A stretch of DNA of 64,000 nt from Miscanthus floridulus (taxonomy: Eukaryota; Streptophyta; Magnoliopsida; Poales; Poaceae): positions 22,606,409 through 22,670,408 of the forward strand of contig NC_089594.1 of assembly GCF_019320115.1 (NCBI RefSeq). The letters run 5' to 3'. Positions 54,490 through 64,000 of the stretch are shown here, one piece after another (positions within the stretch are counted from its first letter, which is position 1; each line of letters opens with the position of its first letter). Below the pieces are notes generated by a model, which saw only the letters and a program-made list of their open reading frames with translations, was not told the origin of the DNA and did no database searches. The position numbers and the translations under genes were made by a program.

Positions 54490-55873
54490 TGAAAGGTCCT
54501 TGTGTGGTTTTGGTAATTGAGTGACAACCTAGGTGGACTAATTATGTTTATGTGAGATACACAGGTGATTAGTCCACAGGTACATCTGTGTGAGCAACAT
54601 ATGCCATGAAGGTGAAAATGGCTTGGAGATGTTGCAAAGCTCACACATGTGACGATGAAGGAACTCATTGCACATGAGACATGACATTGAGTCATGTGAT
54701 CAAAGGTGGAGAAGATCAAGACAAGACTTGGCTTGATGGACCGGTTGCAAGCGTGAAGGGCAAGTCGGAGGCTTTGGAGCGATGGACCGCGTGGCGGTGA
54801 AGCTTGAGCAAGACTTGGCGCTGATGGATGAAGGCAATGGTGAAAAGCAAGTGAAGTCAAGATCGATGAACCAATATGATCACGTGATGATATGAAGTGG
54901 ATCATATCATTGTTGATCGTGTTGGTGTATGTGTTGCATCGACATTGGAGGAGATGGAATGGAATGCGCAAGGCAAAGGTATAACCTAGGGCATTTCATT
55001 TCACCGGTCATAGGTGTGTAGAGAAGTTTATGACCGGGTTTAGGATAGATGGCTGTACTATCAAGAGAGGCAAACTTGTTTGCATATCGGTCATCTAAGT
55101 GCCACCCGAGTGATCTAACTTTGCATCATCGCTAGGATTGAGTGGCGTGGCAAGTTGAGTGGCTAACCCTTTGGGAAATGATTGTGAAAAGCTAACACGC
55201 ATACACATGGTGGTGTACACTTGGTGGTGTAGGCACATTTACAAAGGAGATGAAGTTGGAGTTGATGTGGATCAACTCGGTGGAGAAACAGAGATGAGAA
55301 AGGTCCCACAGAGTGGACCAGACTCTGGTCACGCAGTGACCGGACGCTGAGGCTCAGCATCCGGTCAGTGGTAGCACTCAGCATGCAACGTCGGTCAGTC
55401 GACCGGACGCTGGCTCTGAAAGTGACCGGACGCTGGAGGCAGGGTCTGGTCCTATTGTCGGACGAAGAAGTGTCACTGGAGAGTGACCAGACGCTGGGGC
55501 TATGTCCGATCACGTCTGACCGGACGTGTCTGGTCGGGGTCGGTTCCTTACTGTAAACGACCGGATGCTGAGGGTCCAGTGTCCGGTCAGTTGAAGCTGC
55601 TGCGTCCGGTCAGAAGATAACCGTTGAGATCAAAAGAATGCCGTTGAACGCAGGTGACACGTGGCTGTCATCAGGCGATCGGACGCTAAGGTCCAGCGTC
55701 CGGTCAACACGATCGGAGTGTCCGGTCGACCTGACTTTTGCCCAGTGAAGGGGTAACGGCTAGTTTAGCCGTTGGGGCTATAAATAGAAGTGGCCCTCGG
55801 CCATGGCTAGTGCTGAGCACCTTGGGGGACTTTGTGTCCATGCTTGAGAGTGCTTAGGAGCCCTCCATCTCAC
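54490..55873 (+). mobile_element. Family A LTR, left half (plus)
   Basis: Starts at the LTR terminus and runs through U3 with the CCGGACGC array and TATAAATA (55779-55786), then stops in the R/U5 region at CCCTCCATCTCACACA. The remaining ~1 kb of LTR is absent. Confidence 0.8.
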
Positions 55874-55923
55874 ACAAGTATGTGTGAGACTCAAAGAAAC
55901 TAAGGTGACAAGTATGTGTGAGA

Positions 55924-57285
55924 TGGAGGGCTCCTAAGCACTCTTAAGCATGGACACAAAGTCCCCCAAGGTGCTCAGCACCAGCCATGGCCGAAGGCCA
56001 CTTCTATTTATAGCCCTAAGGGCTAAACTAGCCGTTACCCCTTCACTGGGCAAAAGTCGGGGCGACCGGACGCTTCGATCGTGTTGACCGGACGCTGGAC
56101 CTCAGCGTCTGGTCGCCCGATGATAGCCACGTGTCACCTGCGTTCAATGGCATTCTTCCAATCTCAACGGTCATCTTCTGACCGGACACAGCAGCTTCAA
56201 CTGATCGGATGCTGGACCCTCAGCGTCCGGTCGTTTATAGTACGGTACCGACCCCGACCGGACACGTCCGGTCGGACGTGATCGGACGTAGTCCCAGTGT
56301 CCGGTCACTCTCCAGTGATACTGCTTCGTCCGACAACAGGACCGGACACTGCCTCCAACATCCGATCACTTTCAGAGCCAGTGTCTGGTCGACTGACCGA
56401 CGCTACACGCTGACTGCTACCACTGACCAGACGTTGAGCCTCAGCGTCCGGTCACTGCGTGACCAGAGTCTGGTCCACTCTGTGGGACCTTTCTCATCTC
56501 CGTTTCTTCACCGAGTTGATCCACATCAACTCCAACTTCATCTTCTTTGTAAATGTGCCAACACCACCATGTGTGTGTGTGTTAGCTTTTCACAATCATT
56601 TCCCAAAGGGTTAGCCACTCAACTTGTCACGCCACTCAATCCTAGCGACGATGCAAAGTTAGATCACTCGAGTGGCACTAGATGACCGATATGCAAACAA
56701 GTTTGTGCCTCTTGATAGTACGGCCATCTATCCTAAACCCGGTCATAAACTTCTCTACACACCTATGACCGGTGAAATGAAATGCCCTAGGTTATACCTT
56801 TGCCTTGTGCATTCCATTCCATCTCCTCTAATGTTGATGCAACACATGCACCAATATGATCAACAATGATATGATCTACTTCATATCATCACGTGATCAT
56901 ATTGGTTTATCGATCTTGACTTCACTTGATTTTCACCGTTGCCTTCGTCCATCGGCGCCAAGTCTTGCTCAAGCTTCATCGCCACACGGCCCATCGCTCC
57001 AAAACCTCCGACTTGCCCTTCACGCTTGCAACCGGTCCATCAAGCCAAGTCTTGTCTTGATCTTCTCCACTTTGATCACATGACTCAATGTCATGTCTTA
57101 TGTGCAATGAGCTCCTTCATCTTCACATGTATGAGCTTTGCAACATCTCAAAGCCATTTTCACCTTCATGACATATGTTGCTCACACACATGTACCTGTG
57201 GACTAATCACCTGTGTATCTCACATAAACACAATTAGTCCACCTAGGTTGTCACTCAATTACCAAAACCACACAAGGACCTTTCA
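55924..57285 (-). mobile_element. Family A LTR, right half (minus)
   Basis: Same LTR portion in inverse orientation, ending at TTTCA 57285 and directly followed by Gag codons of family A. In intact Gag the five bases GACAC sit exactly here, consistent with insertion of this LTR into gag and loss of its other flank. Confidence 0.8.
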
Positions 57286-57734
57286 GACACCCCAAGAGCA
57301 AATCAAGATCAACCATGAAGATGGTGGTGACTTAGTGATGATGAAGAAGAAAACAAGAAGGGGTGGAAAGGCAAGGCATCCAATGCAAACTCAATATGCC
57401 AAGATGATGAGCAAGAATGAAGATGAGAAGAAAGATCATGCTCACATCAAGTGCTTTAAGTATGGAAGTGTGGGACACTTTGCCTCTAAGTGTCCTACCA
57501 AGCTTGAGAAGAAGGCTCAAGCAATTCATGAGAGGCAAGGCAATGAGAAGCACCATATGAGCAAAGAAGAGAAGGCTCAATCAAAGAGAAAGTGCTACTC
57601 ATGCCGGGAAAGGGGACACATGGCACATTCATGTCCCCTAGGTAAAATTTCTAAGCCCATTTCAATTGATGATCATGATGTGCTTAGAAAGGATGGTGAT
57701 GGTACCTCTATGGTTGCTATTGCAAAATATCCCG
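57286..57734 (+). pseudogene. Gag fragment of family A, copy 3, first part
   Basis: Encodes EQIKINHEDGGDL, the Lys-rich region, a damaged knuckle (CFKYGSVGHFASKC, second Cys replaced by Tyr) and an intact last knuckle (CYSCRERGHMAHSC). It ends at MVAIAKYP, where a 4.57-kb unit is inserted. The upstream half of Gag is missing beyond the palindrome. An apparent longer frame running in from the LTR is fortuitous. Confidence 0.8.
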
Positions 57735-60700
57735 TGTAACACCCTAGGTGTTTGCCACCAGTTAAGCAATGGGTTTGAGCTAAAACATGGTATATTAAGT
57801 GATGATAAAGATGTCAAGGTCAAACCTATAGAAACGAGCCCCAACCTAAACTTGGAGATTGCACCTTTGCTCGCCTATAGACCCCTTTTCAAGATATATG
57901 CTTGGGTGGTGTTATTGGAATATCTTCGTGTGTCTCACATCAATAACCACCTATATTGATCCCTGGAAAAGTTTCATGAAGTTTGGAATCAAGAAGTCAC
58001 ATGAAATGACGAGTTATGTCGTTGCTTGAATTATTTATAAAGTAAAGGGAATTCTCGATCATCAACCAAACCTTGCAACCTTGCCCAAATGACTCTAGAT
58101 TAACTCTACAACAAAAGTCATGAAAGGTTCATGTTGAGCAAATGCCAAGAAAATGCCACAATGGGTCACAACGGATAATTTAAGCTTTATCGTGGTCCTT
58201 CTTTGATCAAAGTAGAACTATAGCTTCTACACCTGTTATGAAGTTGGGCCTTTAATAAAAGTTGAAGTTTGAGTGGAGTAGAACAAACTTTGTTTTTGGA
58301 CCCAGAGCCAGATCAACTTGGAACTAAGTCAAATCGAGGCTCGAACTTTGAGTTGACAGCTGTTTTCAGTACTTAGAAAATTTTCTAAGTCTGGAATCCA
58401 TTGTCATCGCTGTTGGCATTCCGCGTTCTCCGAAATTCATTAAGCAACTTGAGTTGGTCCAAAAAGAGAAGTTGAAGGTTATACTATGGAGAAGAGCATG
58501 CAAAAAGTTGCACTAAGTTTGACCGAGTTTTGACCTCCGAAAGTGAATTTCCGTGACCATTATCAAGGCGCTGACACTGATAGTTTGTGGCCTAATTACC
58601 CGCTGTTGAGGAGCTCTAATGACCTTGGTCTCTAAATGAAAAATGAAGAGCAGTTCGTGGGCTACAAACTTCATTTTTGGCCCAAGGACTGATTCGGCCT
58701 GGAAGTGGCCCAAATTGGCTCCCCACGTCGCCCTCACCGGTGCCCGCCACCTGTTCGACCGCTTGCCGACGTGGTCACCGCGCATGGACACCACGCGCCC
58801 ACCTCCTCGCCGCGTGTCCCGGCCGCCCTGCCGCGCCCCTGCTGCTCCATAATGGAGGCCGAGCTATCCCAGACGCTCCCCACTCCTTCCTGCTCTCCTC
58901 CTCCCTCGCCCTCTGCGCTGCACGCGCGCGCCAGAGCGCGCCCGCCATGGACGCCGCCGCCGAGCTCCGCGGTCACTGCGTTCCCGCTACTCCGCGCCTC
59001 TCCACTCCTCCTGAGGACTACCAGCAGCTTCGCCGCCATCTCCTTCACGTCGTGCTCGTGCTCGCCGTCGCAAACCGCCACCGTGGCCATGGAAGCTCCG
59101 GCCGCCGCCGCTGCAGCCGCCGCCCGCGCGTGGCCAAGCCGCCGTGGGCCACCTCGGGCCGAGCCGAGGCCTCCGGCGGGTGCGTAGGGGCCCCCTAGTG
59201 CTCCCCCGCCCCTCAGCCGCCAACGACGTGCCTTCTCCGGCCGGATTCCGCGAGCTCCGACGGCCTCCCCTGCTCAAAATCCCGTCAGGGACCTCCTACA
59301 AGAATTCGACGAAGTTCAGGGTCCTAACTGCGAAGTCAGTGACTCATGTGAATAGTACCGTAAGGACTGGTTTGTAATTATTTTGCAGGAACTTTGGAAA
59401 TTCATAGTAAATCGTAGAAAATTCGTAAAATAGTAAATGAGGACTTTTTGGAATCCTTGTGAAATTGTCTATGCAGTGGATCTATAATATGGCATGTTTT
59501 AGTTTAAATATTTTGCAGTAAAAATAGATTTGTGCAGTAAGGTTGTAATGCTAGTTGAATTTGTTATTTTTCATAACTGTAGATCTAGGGCTCCAAATGA
59601 AGTGAAATTTTTGTGGCATGCTACTCATATGATAGTTGATGTGTGGTAAAAATTTCATGAGTATTGGATGAAGTATGAGTGAGTTATTGGTTTATCTTGC
59701 TCTCACATGAATTCTTGCTTTAGCAACTTGTCTTTTTCATAGAGGTTGCTATACATATCCAAATGGAGTGAAATTTGTACAGTAGACTATTGAGAGGATA
59801 TGTGAGCCACTGTAATTTTTGTAGAAGTTATTGTGCACTTTTGGTATATGTTCATTAAGTCACCTTGTTATCTAAAATAAATTAAGAAATGCATTAAAAG
59901 AATTTATTTGGTCATGGACACTAGGTTTTCTGGTGTTCTTTAGTCATGTGTGACATGTTGGTAAAGTTGGTTTTGCCCAATTATGTATTTGCAACATAAG
60001 TTAATAATTAATTTCTTGCCGATATGGTTTATGGACAGATCTGGGAACCTAGCAAAGTTCTTTATGATAATGTGCTTTGTTGTGAAACTTGTTTATACAA
60101 AAGTTGTAGATAATTCATGTATCTAGCTGCTGTTAAAATTTGGTGGTATTTGGCTTTGTGGTTTAAGAGTTATAGCTGTTTAAAGTTGGGTTTCAGAAAT
60201 GGCTGTTTTCTGTCAATTGTAGACCAGTTTCTGTAAATGGATATATTTGACTTAGTTAACTTGAGAATTATGCTAAGATGATTTAATATGAATTGTAGAA
60301 AATTTCATAAGCTTTCCATAATGTCTTCTTGCAAGTCATTTGGATTTGTATAACTCCAGTTATAGCTAAATCTTGTAGCTGCTGTTTGCATGTCCAGAAA
60401 TTGACAGATTCCAATTATAGTTGTTTGCTTGTATATTGCTAAGTGTGGCTTTGTTGGTGATCAAGTTATGATACTGGTGACCTTGTTAAACTTGTGTCAT
60501 GCTTGATGTGCTTGCTCTCTATAGTTAGTTGTGTGATGTTAGTTAAATAGCTATCGGTGTCTATGTCTTGCATAATCTTGTGTTTGTCTTAAATGCTTAT
60601 GTGTGATGCATCTTGTGTTACCATTCATCACATTCATACACATGCATATTGCATCTCATCTAGGTACGCTAGATGAACCACGTGAAGGATGTGATGTTGG

Positions 60701-62299
60701 AGCCAAACCCGAAGACGGTGTTTGATGGATCTGTCCCGAAGATGGAAGGACTAAGCGAGTGCTAGGACCGGAGACGTCACCAGGACGGTGCAAGCTAACT
60801 GAACTGACTTGTGTCGGATCCCAGGCAAGCCCCGGAGCATTATATGTCTCCTAATTTATAAAAGCAATTCTTTCTATATATGAGTTATATATTGTTGCAT
60901 TAAGTTGTAGGAGTTGATTGAAACCGTTGATGCATTTATTACTATCCTTGCCTACCTTATTACCTTTTTACCCTGTTAGGTCAGGATCGAATAACTGCTT
61001 AGCCTTGCTTAGACTGGTAGCGATCGGTGATATCCGGTCACCTACATTGATAGGTGGTTACTGGAAGAATTTAGCTATGGAAAGAATGATATCCTGGAAT
61101 TAACCATGTGTGATGGATAATTGGAGACCGGACGGAAAAAGTTGGAGGCAACCAGACAGGGTTCTGGGGTGCTGTTAGTTTCCGTCTGTGTCGATTAAGG
61201 ACCGACCGTTGTTGGGCCTCGAGTCATGTTGAACGCATGCCTTACATTTAGCTGGCCGGATAAAGTACCTTCCGACCGCGAAGCTGGGAGATTTTTCGGG
61301 CCGAGCAGATTGCCCGCAACGCACTGTGCCGGAGCAGGTGTGGTAGGACACGGGGGCGGGATGATAAGGCCAAAGTGCAGTCGGTCGGCCCCCGGGTACA
61401 TGTGGTTCCTGGCAAACTCGAGATTCCTGGAAAGTTGACTCGGTGATCAATATCTCACTTTAGCGGGTGAGTGAGGTTTGTGTAAGGAATAAATCACCAG
61501 CTGGTTAGGAATCGATTCGAATCGCCATCGCTCCTGGATAGTGAGCACTTGACTCGAGTTACTGCATCGTAGTAATTATTATGGAACAATGATGGTTATC
61601 TGGATGATATGGGATATGCTAAATCTAAATTGGTAACTGGATGTTATTGGTTAATCAAGTGATTGCTATAGTACAGGTGCTTACCTAGATGGATAGGTCA
61701 TAATAAAGATGATGCAAAGTACTTAAAAATGGTTTCTTCATGATAGCTTATGCTTTTCGCAAACAAGTCAGCTAGCCCCCTAAAGAAAGCCATGCATAAT
61801 CCTTGGTGTCACTTTATTTCTGGTTTACGATGGGTAAGTCTGGCTGAGTACATTCGAGTACTCAGGGTTTATCCCACCTTGTTGCAGGTGATGTTCTCGA
61901 CCTGTTGATGATGGTGGCTAACCGCCGGTGGGCTCGGTGATTCTATACTTACTTCTCATCTATATGCTTTTGTCGGATGATGTCACTTATGCTAGCAATA
62001 TATTTGGAACTTATATTAATGTAATCATTTGAAAGCTATGTTGTTTTCACTAAGCGGTTTTGAAACCCAAACTGATACTTTTATTTGTGAACCCATTTGT
62101 AATATTATTTCCGCTGCAACCCGATGTATGTGATGTGTATTTGCTTAATCACGCGATCTTGGTTGTGAGGTTGATTTACCGAGGTCTTTCGGGACACTCG
62201 GCGGACTACCGGGTTTATATGAGTGAAAGTATGGGTGTGTCAACGTGTTAGCGGGGACAACCGTACTTGATCTTGTATAAATTGGGCGGTTCTGTCACA
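57735..62299 (+). mobile_element. Unit F: very long solo LTR (probably Gypsy)
   Basis: 4,565 bp from TGTAACACCCTAGG to GGTTCTGTCACA, flanked by TCCCG on both sides (57730-57734, 62300-62304). Excising it rejoins the gag reading frame. I find no repeat of its start or end inside it and no retroelement protein, so it is either a solo LTR of unusual length or a non-autonomous unit. Composition runs from mixed to very GC-rich (58690-59280), then AT-rich (59380-60660), then mixed. TGTAACACC...TGTCACA ends are common in grass Gypsy LTRs. Strand is nominal. Confidence 0.65.
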
Positions 62300-62304
62300 T
62301 CCCG

Positions 62305-62390
62305 CTACTCATACTAAGGTGTTGCCTAAGTATATTGCTCCTAACTTGAGAGGACCCAAACTTGTTTGGGTACCATCAAAAAGTGGATGA
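62305..62390 (+). pseudogene. Gag fragment of family A, copy 3, C-terminus
   Basis: Continues directly from 57734 after unit F: ATHTKVLPKYIAPNLRG-like codons, then GPKLVWVPSKSG and TGA at 62388-62390, the same end as in the copy at 38201. Confidence 0.8.
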
Positions 62391-64000
62391 TTGTTTGTAG
62401 GTACCATTGGCATTGGAGACTTGATTCAATTGATCTCATATTGATCATCATATGTTGAGTCAAGTTATAAAGCCTAGTGCACATCTAAACCCAATGCCAA
62501 GTGAAAATTGAGAGAAGTCCAAGCGCTATCAACATACAAGTGCTATAATTTAAGTTGTTGGTGATTCATTGGATATTATTTGATGACTTGCAAATAATTG
62601 AGTTGAAGCTTGCTAGTTGGATGATCATGAGCTAACCAAGGTATATCTTTTGTTGATCATTTCATTTGGGTGCATATGAGTTGATTGAATTGGATAAATA
62701 TGCAATGTTGCTTGCTATGAGATGTTTGAATGGATAAATTGATTAGTAGTCAAGTTTAGATTGACTTGTATTAGATAAATTCATGAGATGACTTTTAGTA
62801 AGTGGTTTGAATGGATTTATGTCTTGTGAAAGTATTCAAACGAGTTAGTTTCAAGTTTGATTCACATTTGATGAAGCATAACTCAATTGTTGAAATCTGT
62901 CCTATAATTGAGAATCTGAGCTAGCTGTGATCTTAGCCATATTTGAGTAATCAAAATCTATTGGATTGGCATAAAAATTGGTGTACATGCTCTAAACTTA
63001 TGGTATAAGATGTTGTACAATTTTCATGAGAATTGGATAAGAAATGCTTTGGTTTTGGAGTGGATCTTGTCAGCTATAGTGCAGCAGTTTTCAGCATGTA
63101 GCAGTGGTGGAAGAATTGGTATATAGCAGCAATCTAGAAGTCAAATAAAGCTCAAATTTTTACAGCTGCTAGATAACTTAATAAAGAACATCTCCACCAA
63201 ATTTCGTGGTATTTGGATTTGTACTTTGGGAAATATGCTTATTCCTTTGAAGGGTACAAAATCTGTCAGAAAAGTGATAAATATTGAATTGATCTAGAGT
63301 CACTTTGATTGAAAGGTCCTTAAGTTGGAAACATATCTATAAGTAATTGAGGCACCTAAGTTTGGTTTTGAGATGATCTAGAAGCATGACAAGAAAAGAG
63401 TACAAGGTCATTTGATTGTGGAGTGTACTTTGCATATATTTGGTACTCAAATTGGAAGATCAAGATCAAACTCATGATGAAGTTGAAGTTTAAGTTCTAG
63501 TGACTATTGGAAATCATTTGGTAGAAAGAAAATGACTTAAACAAGAAGAAAGAAAAGGACTTAAAGAAGGAATCAAGGTTACTCATCAAGTTAAGTCCAT
63601 CACTTGGATCAATCAATCAAGTTATTTCAAGTGAGTATCAAGAATGATTCTTGGAGAGAAGTCACTTCTCCCTAGTGTAGAGGCTTGCCGCCTATGTGTA
63701 GGTGAACCAAGTGTGGTACTTGAAAGGCTAACATGGAAGTGGTGATCCGAGAAACATTTGAGATGCTTAGTTGAAGCAATCAAAAGGGTTGGTCAAGAAA
63801 AGCAAGCAACACCCAAAAGAGAGCTAATCATGATATTTCAAGTGGTATTCTCAAATTGATGCTCTCATGCAAGCAAAAATCAAAAGATAAAGCAAGCCAA
63901 CCACAACAAGAAAGTGCACTTGATCATAAGTGGTATTCATTTCATATGGGTGAAGAATAGAATTCAAAATGGTATCTATTGGTCTTCACCAAGCTTATAA
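62391..64000 (+). other. 3' non-coding region of family A, copy 3
   Basis: Matches the reverse complement of about 38200-36674 with scattered substitutions and small indels. No gene. The element runs off the window, so its 3' LTR is not seen. Confidence 0.75.

Larger units (their letters stand above)
54490..57285. repeat. 2.8-kb palindrome of two opposed family A LTR halves
   Basis: The left arm (from TGAAAGGTCCTTG at 54490) is repeated in inverse complement to AAGGACCTTTCA at 57285. Both arms are about 1.37 kb with a short unpaired centre (55874-55923). The arms share a deletion near their TGAGAAAGGTCCCACAGAG phrase that is absent from the other family A LTRs here. The two outer flanks (GGCGC left, GACAC right) do not match. 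Confidence 0.85.

Noticed and set aside
56939..57739. 266-codon plus frame joining LTR and gag
   Set aside because: The first 115 codons are the antisense of a family A LTR that also stays open at other copies (5348-5725, 34552-34914, 41953-42363). The fusion arises from the LTR insertion.
58643..59277. Long open frames up to 173 codons in a GC-rich block
   Set aside because: Several frames on both strands are open at once, a composition effect; no recognised domain. Kept only as a possible captured segment inside unit F.

Overview
The window is a transposon-rich stretch of a grass nuclear genome. GC-rich 5' exons, canonical GT-AG introns, hAT- and Stowaway-type MITEs, and Copia LTR elements whose LTRs carry CCGGACGC/GCGTCCGG arrays all point to a panicoid grass. 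The Andropogoneae (sorghum, Miscanthus, sugarcane group) is my inference, not a proven assignment.

Only two host genes look substantially complete. One is a five-exon CRIB-RhoGAP (ROPGAP) gene at 17960-21441 (+). The other is an F-box/DUF295 gene at 47956-49415 (+), whose reading frame is disturbed by two compensating shifts. A third host gene, resembling a plant ARM-repeat-like protein, survives only as 3' exons (9696-11520). It is broken by a LINE tail and by a Copia LTR at its left edge. Between these genes (11.1-17.2 kb and 49.6-51.3 kb) lie many MITEs, one small segmental duplication and simple repeats.

The remainder is nested LTR retrotransposons. 1-9695: the end of an LTR element inside a gag fragment, a truncated LTR (family B), and a minus-strand Copia remnant that contains a family A LTR. 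22674-30880: Copia element 1 interrupted by solo LTR C (TSD TCAGG), itself interrupted by solo LTR D (TSD CGCAC). 31021-46529: Copia element 2 (TSD AACTG), split by a 9.9-kb gag-only element (family A, 32428-42299, TSD CCTCG/CCTCA). 51605-53164: solo LTR E. 54490-57285: a 2.8-kb palindrome of two opposed family A LTR halves. 57286-64000: another family A body, split by a 4.57-kb TSD-flanked unit that looks like a very long solo LTR.

The most notable points are the LTR palindrome (a ready source of hairpin RNA), the gag-only family A with four CCHC knuckles present three times, and the CpG-rich inverted-repeat arrays upstream of the TATA box in several LTR families. In addition, almost every premature stop in the two Copia elements can be explained by C-to-T change (CAG to TAG, CGA to TGA). 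Element names A-F are local labels used only here.
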